Shown: positions 8,495 through 15,135 of the stretch, one piece after another
Layout of the letters: every line of letters begins with the position of its first letter
How positions within the stretch are numbered: the stretch's first letter is position 1
From: DYJK01 sp964464825
Lineage (GTDB): Bacteria > Bacteroidota > Ignavibacteria > Ignavibacteriales > Melioribacteraceae
Length of the DNA stretch: 21,229 nucleotides
Assembly (NCBI GenBank): GCA_964464825.1
Contig: CAYXKL010000039.1
Location: forward strand, 1-21,229
Direction: 5' to 3'
The notes under the pieces: model-generated
The model's input: the letters and a program-made list of their open reading frames with translations, nothing else
Told to the model about the DNA's origin: nothing
Database searches by the model: none
Program-made: the position numbers and the translations under genes

Positions 8495-8965
8495 ATGAAA
8501 AAGATAATATTGGTTTTCTGGTTATCGGTTATCAGTTGTCAGTTGTTTGGACAGATACAACCAAAATATCAATCCTCTGTCAGCACATCAATGCATGGCG
8601 AGTGGTTTGTAACCTATCCGTATTTCACTACGGATAAAGTTATTTACTTGGGTTCTACGATGCTATCCGCTTATGCGCTGGGTTATGCAAACCGAATTGA
8701 AAATAAAGACAAAACTGATTGGAAAGTAGTTAAGTACAGTGCTTATGGTGTTATGGCATTATCGCTTTATATAGATGCAGATATTTATCGGCTTGATAAT
8801 GCAGCAATCTGGAAAGGGATCAGTGATGGTTTGCTTACTTCGGCAATGGCATACACATTTTATGATGTTGGCAACGGCGGCGATTTTAGTAAACCGCTTT
8901 TCAAAGGTGTATTGCTGTTGTTAGGACTGTTTCAAAATTATATTATTTACTCACTTACAAATTAG
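8495..8965 (+). CDS. Small multi-pass membrane protein with signal peptide (possible holin-like)
   Basis: The chosen ATG at 8495 has GGAGGG at 8485-8490 and gives 156 residues beginning with a signal-type N terminus (MKKIILVFWLSV). Upstream in-frame starts (GTG 8462, ATG 8483) would bury the signal. Processing could be by signal peptidase I near LFG-Q (residue 19-20), or by lipoprotein signal peptidase at C15, since VISC fits a lipobox. Further hydrophobic stretches lie at about 49-65, 79-96, 109-123 and 135-153. I do not recognise a family. Position in a phage late operon, small size and several membrane segments make a holin or other lysis role possible, and the next gene resembles an inner-membrane spanin. 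This remains a guess; a membrane moron protein is equally possible. Confidence 0.6.
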   Translation: MKKIILVFWLSVISCQLFGQIQPKYQSSVSTSMHGEWFVTYPYFTTDKVIYLGSTMLSAYALGYANRIENKDKTDWKVVKYSAYGVMALSLYIDADIYRLDNAAIWKGISDGLLTSAMAYTFYDVGNGGDFSKPLFKGVLLLLGLFQNYIIYSLTN

Positions 8966-8973
8966 AGGAAGAA

Positions 8974-9285
8974 ATGAAAAAAATATTACTTGTTTTTTTG
9001 TTCTTAGTTCTTGGTTCGGTGTTGGTTGCGCAATCGGATTCAGCATCATATAAAATGATAGATAGTATGATAGTACAGAAGCAGCAGCTGGAGCAGAATT
9101 ACACACAGCAATTTCAGCAGCTTGAAGGTGAAGAGTTAGTTCTAAAAAAAGAAATTGAAAGTAGAAATGAACGTCTGCAACAAATTAGAGATGCAAAAAA
9201 TCAATTGACCGGTGCATCAATAATTGTTCGGGAAGATATAAAAGCATTGACCGAGAGAAAAAATAAACTGCTTAAAAAAGACTAA
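8974..9285 (+). CDS. Small signal-anchored coiled-coil protein (spanin-like)
   Basis: A 103-residue protein with AGAGGAAG at 8964-8971 before the ATG. It has a strongly hydrophobic N terminus (KKILLVFLFLVLGSVLVAQ, residues 2-20) that is either a cleaved signal peptide or an anchor, then an almost continuous coiled coil (about 33-100) rich in Q, E, K and L. This layout, a membrane anchor plus periplasmic coiled coil, matches inner-membrane spanins (Rz type), which link the two membranes during lysis of Gram-negative hosts. Spanins are poorly conserved, so the call rests on architecture and on the membrane protein just upstream. A periplasmic coiled-coil protein of other function fits too. Confidence 0.55.
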   Translation: MKKILLVFLFLVLGSVLVAQSDSASYKMIDSMIVQKQQLEQNYTQQFQQLEGEELVLKKEIESRNERLQQIRDAKNQLTGASIIVREDIKALTERKNKLLKKD

Positions 9286-9320
9286 GATTATTTGTCTGCT
9301 CAGATTAAGGAGATAAAACA

Positions 9321-9692
9321 ATGTTACCAGTTTTAGATTTTGACAACGAGATAAAGACACCGGTGATGTTCTATGCCGGTAATCATTATGATAAAACTTT
9401 CCTTGTTAAGAAAGATGGAGTGGATTACGACTGGGCAAATGTTACTGAAATAATTGTAACGGCAAAGAGCGACAAAAAATCTACAAATAAAATTTTAGAA
9501 TTAAAAAAAAGTGCCGGTGATATTGAAATAACAACCGGTGTGATGATTTGGCACTTAACAACATCAAAAACTGATATTGAACCGGCTGAATATAAATGTT
9601 TTGAAATGGTAGTAATATTTTCTACAACCAAACCAAAAGTATGGTGGGATTCAAAACTGACAGTAAGAAGAAGGGGTACTGAACTTGGCTGA
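9321..9692 (+). CDS. Phage protein, possible baseplate/fibre N-terminal domain (BppU-like)
   Basis: A 123-residue protein with a clear AAGGAG at 9307-9312, 8 nt before the ATG. It is beta-rich (FYAGNHYDKTFLVKKDG, then VTEIIVTAKSDKK, then VMIWHLTTSKTDIEPAEYKCFEMVV). The pattern of a short input domain with an 'EPAxYxCxxxV' strand and a final arginine-rich strand resembles the small adaptor domains, such as the BppU N terminus, that attach receptor-binding proteins in phage baseplates. This is a fold impression only. Its 3' end overlaps the next gene by 8 nt. Confidence 0.5.
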   Translation: MLPVLDFDNEIKTPVMFYAGNHYDKTFLVKKDGVDYDWANVTEIIVTAKSDKKSTNKILELKKSAGDIEITTGVMIWHLTTSKTDIEPAEYKCFEMVVIFSTTKPKVWWDSKLTVRRRGTELG

Positions 9693-10035
9693 AATTGATG
9701 AATATATTATAGACTTATCTGCAGTAGATGAACCGGTTAACCTGGAAGTACCGGCAGATGAAACGATAACATTGGAAGCTATTACCGGTGATGTAACTAT
9801 TAATAATGATTGGATTGAAGAACTCTTAACTGGTACTATTGATGGTGTTAATAAAATTTTTACAACACAAAATAATTATCAAAGTGGAAAAACAAGAGTA
9901 TTCATAAATGGACTCAAACAACAACTTGGTGTTGGCTACACGGAAAGCGGACCTAAAGAAATAACATTTTCCGATGCACCAAGTAACATAGGTTTTAATG
10001 ACGTATTAATAATCAATTATATCATGGAGATATAA
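9685..10035 (+). CDS. Small phage appendage protein with shared C-terminal fibre module
   Basis: A 116-residue acidic protein. The TTG start at 9685 lies 8 nt inside the upstream gene and has an AAGAAGGGG purine run (9668-9676) as likely ribosome binding site. Residues about 1-45 are short beta-prone repeats (VNLEVPADE, TITLEAITGDVTI). Residues about 48-116 form a module also present at the C terminus of the next gene: DGVNKIFTTQN, VFINGLKQQ, VGYTESG, ITFSDAP, DVLIINY. That module is common in tail fibres and appendages. Together with the neighbours it is likely part of the baseplate or fibre complex. Confidence 0.6.
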   Translation: MAEIDEYIIDLSAVDEPVNLEVPADETITLEAITGDVTINNDWIEELLTGTIDGVNKIFTTQNNYQSGKTRVFINGLKQQLGVGYTESGPKEITFSDAPSNIGFNDVLIINYIMEI

Positions 10036-10036
10036 A

Positions 10037-11044
10037 ATGGCACAAAGTAAAATTAAACTTTCAAAACAAGCATTCTTTGATGACAATCTTGATGCGAATG
10101 CAAAAAAAATAACTAACCTTGCAGCTCCGGTCGATTCCGGTGATGCAGTAACCAAAGCTTATGCAGATGCTTTGATTGGAGCTAATGATGCATTGGTTTA
10201 TAAAGGTGTTATTGATTGTTCAACAAATCCAAACTATCCAGCTGCTGATGCCGGACATCTTTACAAAGTATCGGTAGCCGGTAAAATAGGCGGTGTATCC
10301 GGTGTGGATGTATTTGTTGGTGATGATATTCTTTGTACTGTGGATAGTTCTGCATCCGGTGATCAAGCGACAGTCGGTGCAAACTGGAATGTAATCCATG
10401 CATCGAACAGCGGTAATGTTGTAGGTCCTGGTTCAAGTACCGATAATGCTATTGCACGGTTTGATTCTACTACCGGAAAAATATTACAAAATTCTGCTGC
10501 ATCTATTGATGATAACGGTTCTGTAAACATTCCATCCGGGCAGAGTTACAAAATAAACGGTGCTGCATTAAACCAAGATAATATTGGTGATGGTACTACC
10601 TACAAACAATATTCTGCTACAGAAAAAACAAAACTTGCCGGTATTGAGACAGCTGCTGATGTAACGGATGCAGTTAATGTAGGAAGTTCAATTCATGGGG
10701 CTACTGCAAAAGCTTCTTTAGTTGATGCAGATAAATTTGCAATCATAGACAGCGAAGCATCAAATGTTCTAAAGACAAGTTTATGGAGTGTAATAAAATC
10801 TACGCTCAAAACTTGGATTATGGGGTTGTATGTATGTAGGGAAGTACCAACCGGTACTAAGAACGGCACGAACACAGATTTTACTTTAGCTAACACTCCA
10901 GTATCTGGTTCAGAGATGGTTTTCTTAAATGGAATTTTGCAAAACGGTGGTGCCGGTAATGATTATACTATTTCAACAAACACAATAACTTTTGCCGTTG
11001 CACCAATTTCAACAGATACAATACTTGTAACATACTGGAAGTAA
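10037..11044 (+). CDS. Phage tail fibre protein
   Basis: A 335-residue protein with GGAG at 10027-10030 ahead of the ATG. The N-terminal segment (NAKKITNLAAPVDSGDAVTK, about residues 17-40) is the classic fibre motif in which 'ITNLA-P....DAVTKAYAD' starts a trimeric shaft. A central segment (GSSTDNAIARFDSTTGKILQN, about 135-155) is also frequent in fibre proteins. Residues about 226-264 share a module with the next gene, and residues about 271-335 share the VFxNG module with the previous gene. It probably builds a side or tip fibre. No signal peptide is seen, unlike the large fibre upstream. Confidence 0.8.
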   Translation: MAQSKIKLSKQAFFDDNLDANAKKITNLAAPVDSGDAVTKAYADALIGANDALVYKGVIDCSTNPNYPAADAGHLYKVSVAGKIGGVSGVDVFVGDDILCTVDSSASGDQATVGANWNVIHASNSGNVVGPGSSTDNAIARFDSTTGKILQNSAASIDDNGSVNIPSGQSYKINGAALNQDNIGDGTTYKQYSATEKTKLAGIETAADVTDAVNVGSSIHGATAKASLVDADKFAIIDSEASNVLKTSLWSVIKSTLKTWIMGLYVCREVPTGTKNGTNTDFTLANTPVSGSEMVFLNGILQNGGAGNDYTISTNTITFAVAPISTDTILVTYWK

Positions 11045-11048
11045 AATA

Positions 11049-11738
11049 ATGGCAAGAACCACAGTACCAGGGCATCAGGTAACTGATGCCTCAATTAAAG
11101 ATGCAGATATAGCAACTGATGCAGCAATTGGTCTGTCAAAGTTGGCACTGGTTTCTTCGCTAACCGAAAAAACGACACCAGCAGATGCAGATGTTTTCCC
11201 GGGAGCAGATAGTGCCGCTTCAAATGTTTGGAAGAAATTCAGTTGGTCAAATATAAAAGCTGCATTGAAAAGTTTCTTTGATGGATTGTATTCTAAAAAG
11301 AAAATTTTTGTAAAGAAAGCATCTGATGATCTTGTTAACAATAGTACATCTTATACAGATGATTCTGAACTGAATGGATTTTCTTTAGAAGCCAATTCAA
11401 CATATAAGTTTATCTTTATCGCTCATGTCACTGCTAATACAACTTCAAAATTCAAATGCAGATTTAGTTCAAGTGTGAATATGAGTTTTGAATTTTTTTG
11501 TTTAGGTAATACTTCAGCCGCCGGAAGTATGAGATTAACTTCAAGTAGAGATTTAGTTACATCTTCATCAGGAATTATGACTGCCAATCCACAAATGGAT
11601 GGAGGAATTGTTGTGGCAATTGGCACTATAACAACAACAAGTGCCGGAACTTTAAAAATACAGTTTGCTCAGGACGTTGCTCAAGTATTTGATACGAAGT
11701 TACTATCCGGCTCAATTTTAACTTTGGAAAAATTATGA
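11049..11738 (+). CDS. Phage fibre/appendage protein
   Basis: A 229-residue protein, starting 4 nt after the previous stop with GGAAG (11038-11042) as ribosome binding site. The N terminus (VTDASIKDADIATDAAIGLSK) is a fibre-type repeat. Residues about 41-81 match the preceding fibre (DADVFPGADSAASNV, then WSNIKAALK, then GLY). The C-terminal 140 residues are beta-rich, with alternating T/S and hydrophobic residues (ANSTYKFIFIAHVTANTTSKFKC, then GTLKIQFAQDVAQ). They resemble small beta-sandwich tip domains of fibres or structural capsid decorations. The ATGA overlap with the next gene (11735-11738) points to coupled expression with the lyase-like protein. Confidence 0.65.
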   Translation: MARTTVPGHQVTDASIKDADIATDAAIGLSKLALVSSLTEKTTPADADVFPGADSAASNVWKKFSWSNIKAALKSFFDGLYSKKKIFVKKASDDLVNNSTSYTDDSELNGFSLEANSTYKFIFIAHVTANTTSKFKCRFSSSVNMSFEFFCLGNTSAAGSMRLTSSRDLVTSSSGIMTANPQMDGGIVVAIGTITTTSAGTLKIQFAQDVAQVFDTKLLSGSILTLEKL

Positions 11739-12556
11739 TAACATTCGAATGCAGTTTTGAAAAAGGAATGATTGGTGCAAATGCTTTCAAACGGTTTGCA
11801 CCATTACCAGAAGACTTCCCATGTAAACCAGAACATAGATGGATACTTGATAAAAAGATATTTCGGAAAGGGAAACAATCTTTGAGAATAGAAGTTCGAC
11901 CTAACGATGTAGGTGATAATGGAAATGAACGTGCTGAATTACGCGGAATGCTTGACAGCAGAGGCAATGATGTTTTTGAGGATAAAATTAATGTTACTAA
12001 GTTCATTGGTATATCAGTTCGTCTCGATCCGAAATGGAAAGCACCTTCTCCAACTAAAAAAGGAGAGGAAGGACATCAAACAATAATTCAACTTCATCAG
12101 ATAGCTGAAGAAACCAAGTTTGATGATGTTGGTCCGGCAATAGCTTTGAATTGCATTGATAGATTTTTCATAAAGATTAATGCACGTGAATTGAATGAAC
12201 CGGAATTAAAAGTAAATACATTTGAATTTAATTCGATTGGTAGGAAATTATTGTACGGTGTCTGGATTGATTTTGTTCTTGAAATAAAATTCTCAATAAG
12301 TAAATCCGGATATGTAAAGGTATGGCGAAGGAATGAAAGTGAATCGGTTTACAAATTAGTGTTTTCAAAAACTGGTATCACAACTATGCATTGGGATAAG
12401 AAATCTAAACCGGTACATCCGTTGGCACATACTTGGCATGTTGGCATTTACAGATCACCTCAGTATAAAACTAAAAATCCAACTACAAATATTATATGGT
12501 TGGACAATATTATCAGAGCAGATTCACTTAATGAAATTATAAAGGTATTAAAGTAG
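11735..12556 (+). CDS. Polysaccharide lyase-like protein (probable phage depolymerase)
   Basis: A 273-residue protein with hallmarks of the heparin-lyase-I-like jelly-roll fold (Pfam Polysacc_lyase). These are RIEVRP at 51-56 and NERAEL at 64-69, the HQ pair at 121-122 after a beta strand, GVWIDFVLEIKFS (175-187) then GYVKVWRRN (192-200), HVGIYRS (235-241) and IIWLDNI (253-259). Such enzymes cleave uronic-acid-containing polysaccharides by beta-elimination. No signal peptide is present, which suits a virion-bound or lysis-released depolymerase rather than a secreted enzyme. It overlaps the preceding fibre gene by ATGA and is the last gene of the tail operon, a common place for capsule-degrading proteins. 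Substrate cannot be read from sequence. Its stop lies 2 nt from the stop of the opposing gene. Confidence 0.75.
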   Translation: MITFECSFEKGMIGANAFKRFAPLPEDFPCKPEHRWILDKKIFRKGKQSLRIEVRPNDVGDNGNERAELRGMLDSRGNDVFEDKINVTKFIGISVRLDPKWKAPSPTKKGEEGHQTIIQLHQIAEETKFDDVGPAIALNCIDRFFIKINARELNEPELKVNTFEFNSIGRKLLYGVWIDFVLEIKFSISKSGYVKVWRRNESESVYKLVFSKTGITTMHWDKKSKPVHPLAHTWHVGIYRSPQYKTKNPTTNIIWLDNIIRADSLNEIIKVLK

Positions 12557-12558
12557 GA

Positions 12559-12834
12559 TTAATCATCAATTAATAATCTGATTTCACTTTGCAGCTGTTC
12601 ATAACGATAATTAAGGTCTTTGTCACACGGTTCAATTTCGTAACGAGTTGGATCATACCGCCATATAGAATGGTTGCTGTTAAATAGTTTCTTGATAGAT
12701 TGAACGACATCTTCTGACTTCTCAAGATGTATAGGACCGTAATTATTATAAATTACAAAAATGCCTCTGATCTTCCCGGTTAATTTGGAAAGACCATATT
12801 GAGTAAAGTATCCGGATTTGGATTTAGTGAACAT
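12559..12834 (-). CDS. Small protein, degenerate GIY-YIG-like domain (paralogue 1)
   Basis: A 91-residue protein convergent with the lyase gene (2-nt gap). GIFVIY at residues 24-29 and PIHLEKSEDV at 34-43 occupy the places of the GIY and YIG strands of GIY-YIG nucleases. LQSEIRLLID near the C terminus occupies the place of the helix that carries the catalytic glutamate. The second motif lacks the glycine and I see no catalytic arginine on the next helix, so nuclease activity looks unlikely or altered. The next gene upstream on this strand is a clear paralogue (shared EK-x-ED, N-x-x-HSI, T-x4-E pattern). No Shine-Dalgarno is seen before the ATG at 12834. Confidence 0.5.
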   Translation of the reverse strand: MFTKSKSGYFTQYGLSKLTGKIRGIFVIYNNYGPIHLEKSEDVVQSIKKLFNSNHSIWRYDPTRYEIEPCDKDLNYRYEQLQSEIRLLIDD

Positions 12835-12897
12835 AGGGTTAATAGGTAATTAATTAATACACCACTTCCACAAAAATGGATTAGGATTTCGCTTACT

Positions 12898-13209
12898 TTA
12901 ATGTGAATTTTTATTTTTAACCAACTTTTTATTGCAAATAGGATCGTATTCTAGGATAAGTTTTTCTTCTCGTAATGTGGAATCTCCTAGTACTTCTTCT
13001 GCAATCCAATCCGTTGCTTTATATTGCTGAAAAATAGAGTGGTATTCATTTAATAGGAAAAATAAATTTCCTTTAATATCCTCTGCTTTTTCAATGTAAA
13101 TACATTCATGATCACTAAAGATTGCTAAAACACCACTAACATTATCATTAAGATTTGATTGAATACTGGAAATATTAAATTTTCCATTAAAATTATTTTT
13201 TATTTGCAT
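12898..13209 (-). CDS. Small protein, degenerate GIY-YIG-like domain (paralogue 2)
   Basis: A 103-residue protein with AAGGAG seven or so bases before the ATG (on the - strand at about 13217-13222). GVLAIF (26-31), CIYIEKAEDI (36-45) and REEKLILEYDPICN (80-93) fit the GIY strand, YIG strand and terminal helix-plus-Asn of small GIY-YIG domain proteins, where an 'E..LI..Y.P.CN' ending is common. The YIG glycine is Glu40 and the usual arginine after it is missing (Ile-Lys-Gly-Asn), while the Glu and final Asn are kept. It aligns along its length with the 91-residue neighbour. Function is unknown; a binding role or prophage exclusion role are only guesses. Confidence 0.5.
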   Translation of the reverse strand: MQIKNNFNGKFNISSIQSNLNDNVSGVLAIFSDHECIYIEKAEDIKGNLFFLLNEYHSIFQQYKATDWIAEEVLGDSTLREEKLILEYDPICNKKLVKNKNSH

Positions 13210-13473
13210 TTTTATTCTCCTTCATTTTTGCATTTATATTTTTCTTTTTTTAATTAAAATATTATCTAATATCAATGTAGTAAATAAATGAATAAATGGG
13301 AAAATTTGTATGGAGAATTGAGCGCTAATTGAACTGTACTATAGCAATGTAATTAATAATGGAGAAAAATAATTTTTTGAATTTTATAAAGTAATATTTG
13401 TTAATATTCTCATTTCATAAAACAATAAGTAAAGCAAAATAAGGAGAGCATATAATAGTTGGTTCGTTCTAAA
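13210..13473. other. AT-rich intergenic region
   Basis: This 264-nt gap between two - strand genes is very AT-rich. Apart from the ribosome binding site of the GIY-YIG-like paralogue at its left edge, I see no gene, tRNA, strong hairpin or clear promoter. AAGGAG at 13441-13446 on the + strand is not followed by an open frame. It may hold the promoter for the two small genes and could include the prophage junction. Confidence 0.4.
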
Positions 13474-14295
13474 CTAATTGAATTTATTAAATTGTTCATA
13501 TTGAACAAATATTTCCCTACTAGGTATAAATTCGTAACACATATAAGTTGTGTGTGAATCTTTGAATAAATCTGTGTATGTTATAAAACCATAAATAAAA
13601 AATTTTAAATTACCATTTAAAATATTTACTGAAACTTCTTCTTTAAGAATTCTCTCGAATTTACACACTTGATTAATTACAATACCATTTTCTGTTGAAG
13701 ATACTACATAACTACCAAACCCTGATTCATTATAAAGTTTCTTGAATTCCGATTCATATACACCAGTTCCACCTATTTTCATTAAATAGACACTATGTAT
13801 ATTCTGCGCTGGGGTATTTCCAGTATTGGATAAGTGTATTTCAAATTCAATCTTTTTACCTATAATAAACTGGAATAGTTTAACTTTTTGTACCATTAGA
13901 TAAGGCCTAATGCCTAATTTTGATATTGTATTACTCGCTTCGTTATTACGTTTGACTAAAATTAATGAACTCTCTGCAATAGCAATGGATTGTTTATTAT
14001 TGGAATCAGAGGAATCGGCATTTTTAATAGCAAATTCAAGATTTTTTTGTGCATTAACAATAGATGAATCTGCTTTAGCAAGTGCTAAATTTGTCTGGTG
14101 AATTTGATATGTACTGATAATGATATAAGCAATGAGCGTTCCTAAAGTTGCTAATAACACCCCTTTCTGTAATTTTGATCCCTTTTCCTCTAATTGGATT
14201 TGAACAACATCCGACAACTTTTTCTCTTTTTCAATATTTGTTGTCGGTGTAGTTTCTTCACTAGATGAAATATTATCCTTTATTGGCTCATTCAT
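13474..14295 (-). CDS. Single-pass membrane protein of unknown function
   Basis: A 273-residue protein. Residues 1-44 are polar and acidic (probably cytoplasmic), 46-63 are a transmembrane segment (VLLATLGTLIAYIIISTY), and 66-125 are a helical, alanine- and serine-rich coiled-coil-like stretch. Residues about 129-270 form a beta-rich domain that starts RPYLMVQKVKL and contains LSNTGNTPAQNI (155-166), GFITYTDLFKDSHTT (236-250) and YMCYEF. I recognise this 'RPY ... N-x-G-x-x-PA-x-N ... G-x-I-x-Y-x-D' pattern from many bacterial hypothetical membrane proteins, often of accessory regions, with no established function. It may be prophage cargo or a chromosomal gene at the boundary. Confidence 0.6.
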   Translation of the reverse strand: MNEPIKDNISSSEETTPTTNIEKEKKLSDVVQIQLEEKGSKLQKGVLLATLGTLIAYIIISTYQIHQTNLALAKADSSIVNAQKNLEFAIKNADSSDSNNKQSIAIAESSLILVKRNNEASNTISKLGIRPYLMVQKVKLFQFIIGKKIEFEIHLSNTGNTPAQNIHSVYLMKIGGTGVYESEFKKLYNESGFGSYVVSSTENGIVINQVCKFERILKEEVSVNILNGNLKFFIYGFITYTDLFKDSHTTYMCYEFIPSREIFVQYEQFNKFN

Positions 14296-14432
14296 ATTTA
14301 TTAATCAGAATAATAACTAATTATAAATTAATTAAATATGCTTTAAAGTCACACTATTAAATAATAATAGGTAATTTATCATTTCTCAAACTAAATGGAA
14401 AAATTCTCAAAATCGGCGCTCGGTTATAAAAA

Positions 14433-15056
14433 TTATCTGTAGAACTGGTTCGGTCCTACTACTGGTTTAATGCGGTTTAGTGAAGAAGATAATATATCGT
14501 TAATAAATTTTTCCTTTCTGGATGATTCAATAATAAAATGAATCTCGGGATTATCAGCAAATGAAGTTTTTTCAATTATACATGAATATTTTGTAAGTAA
14601 ACGATGGACGAGATTTGAATACTCAAAATCAAATTTTACTGATAATCTTTCCATCAAATTTTTCTGAATTGTTTTGCAATTACTCAAACATTCTGCAGCA
14701 GAATCATAATATGCTTTTCCAAGCGGACCCACACCAAGTTTTGTTCCTCCAAAATATCTTGTAACAATTACAATAACATTTACAAAATTGAAATGATTAA
14801 TAGCATTAAGAATTCTTATTCCGGCTGTACCATTAGGTTCACCATCATCCGAGTATTTAATTGTGCCGTCAGCAAATTTATAAGCATAACAATTGTGTGT
14901 TGCATCATAATATTTTTTTTTAGCTGTGTTCAGGATATTTGTTGCCTCTTCAATTGTTTCAATAGGATATGCATTTGCAATGAATTCGGAACCTTTTTCT
15001 TTCATTTTCACTTCATAAGAAGTGCTGATAGAAATAATTTTTAATGGAAGAGCCAT
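14433..15056 (-). CDS. yigZ: YigZ / IMPACT family protein
   Basis: A 207-residue protein with the family's signature core. This comprises KGSEFIANAYPI near the N terminus, THNCYAYKF at 53-61, SDDGEPNGTAG at 69-79 and VTRYFGGTKLGVGPLGKAY at 98-116. A ferredoxin-like C-terminal domain (about 135-200) is also expected in this family. Members of the bacterial branch are conserved but have no firm biochemical role; the eukaryotic IMPACT protein affects GCN2 signalling and the family has been linked to translation or RNA binding. Length is normal. It is transcribed away from uvrA across an 80-nt gap and is the first clearly chromosomal gene on this side. Confidence 0.92.
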   Translation of the reverse strand: MALPLKIISISTSYEVKMKEKGSEFIANAYPIETIEEATNILNTAKKKYYDATHNCYAYKFADGTIKYSDDGEPNGTAGIRILNAINHFNFVNVIVIVTRYFGGTKLGVGPLGKAYYDSAAECLSNCKTIQKNLMERLSVKFDFEYSNLVHRLLTKYSCIIEKTSFADNPEIHFIIESSRKEKFINDILSSSLNRIKPVVGPNQFYR

Positions 15057-15076
15057 AATTTTTATCGTAAAGAAAA

Positions 15077-15105
15077 TTGATTTTATAACAATGTTTATCT
15101 AAAAT
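15077..15105 (+). promoter_or_regulatory. Possible sigma-70-like promoter for uvrA
   Basis: TTGATT (15077-15082) and TAAAAT (15100-15105) are separated by 17 nt in the yigZ-uvrA divergent gap. Transcription would start near 15112, leaving about 24 nt before the ATG at 15136, which agrees with that start choice. AT-rich sequence gives such matches easily, and Bacteroidota promoters can use a different -7/-33 pattern. Confidence 0.3.
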
Positions 15106-15135
15106 AACAGATTGAACTTCGGCAAATTTATCGAA

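Noticed and set aside
10209..10436. Open frame on the - strand within the fibre gene
   Set aside because: His/Gln-rich translation typical of an antisense shadow of a repetitive fibre gene; no ribosome binding site or homology.
12046..12075. Weak hairpin-like stretch (CCTTCTCC ... GGAGAGG) resembling the 932-954 palindrome
   Set aside because: It lies inside the lyase reading frame, is imperfect and encodes a plausible loop; I treat the likeness as chance.
1..12556. Reading the tail module as a contractile injection system or R-type tailocin
   Set aside because: No sheath, baseplate wedge or AAA+ ATPase gene is visible; the chaperone-tape measure order and fibre types suit a siphovirus-like tail. 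Head genes outside the window cannot be assessed.
13441..13473. AAGGAG on the + strand as a ribosome binding site
   Set aside because: No start codon with an open frame follows at a proper distance.
14296..14432. Possible tRNA or attachment site in the gap before yigZ
   Set aside because: No cloverleaf or T-arm consensus could be found and there is no second copy of any segment in the window to serve as an attachment repeat.
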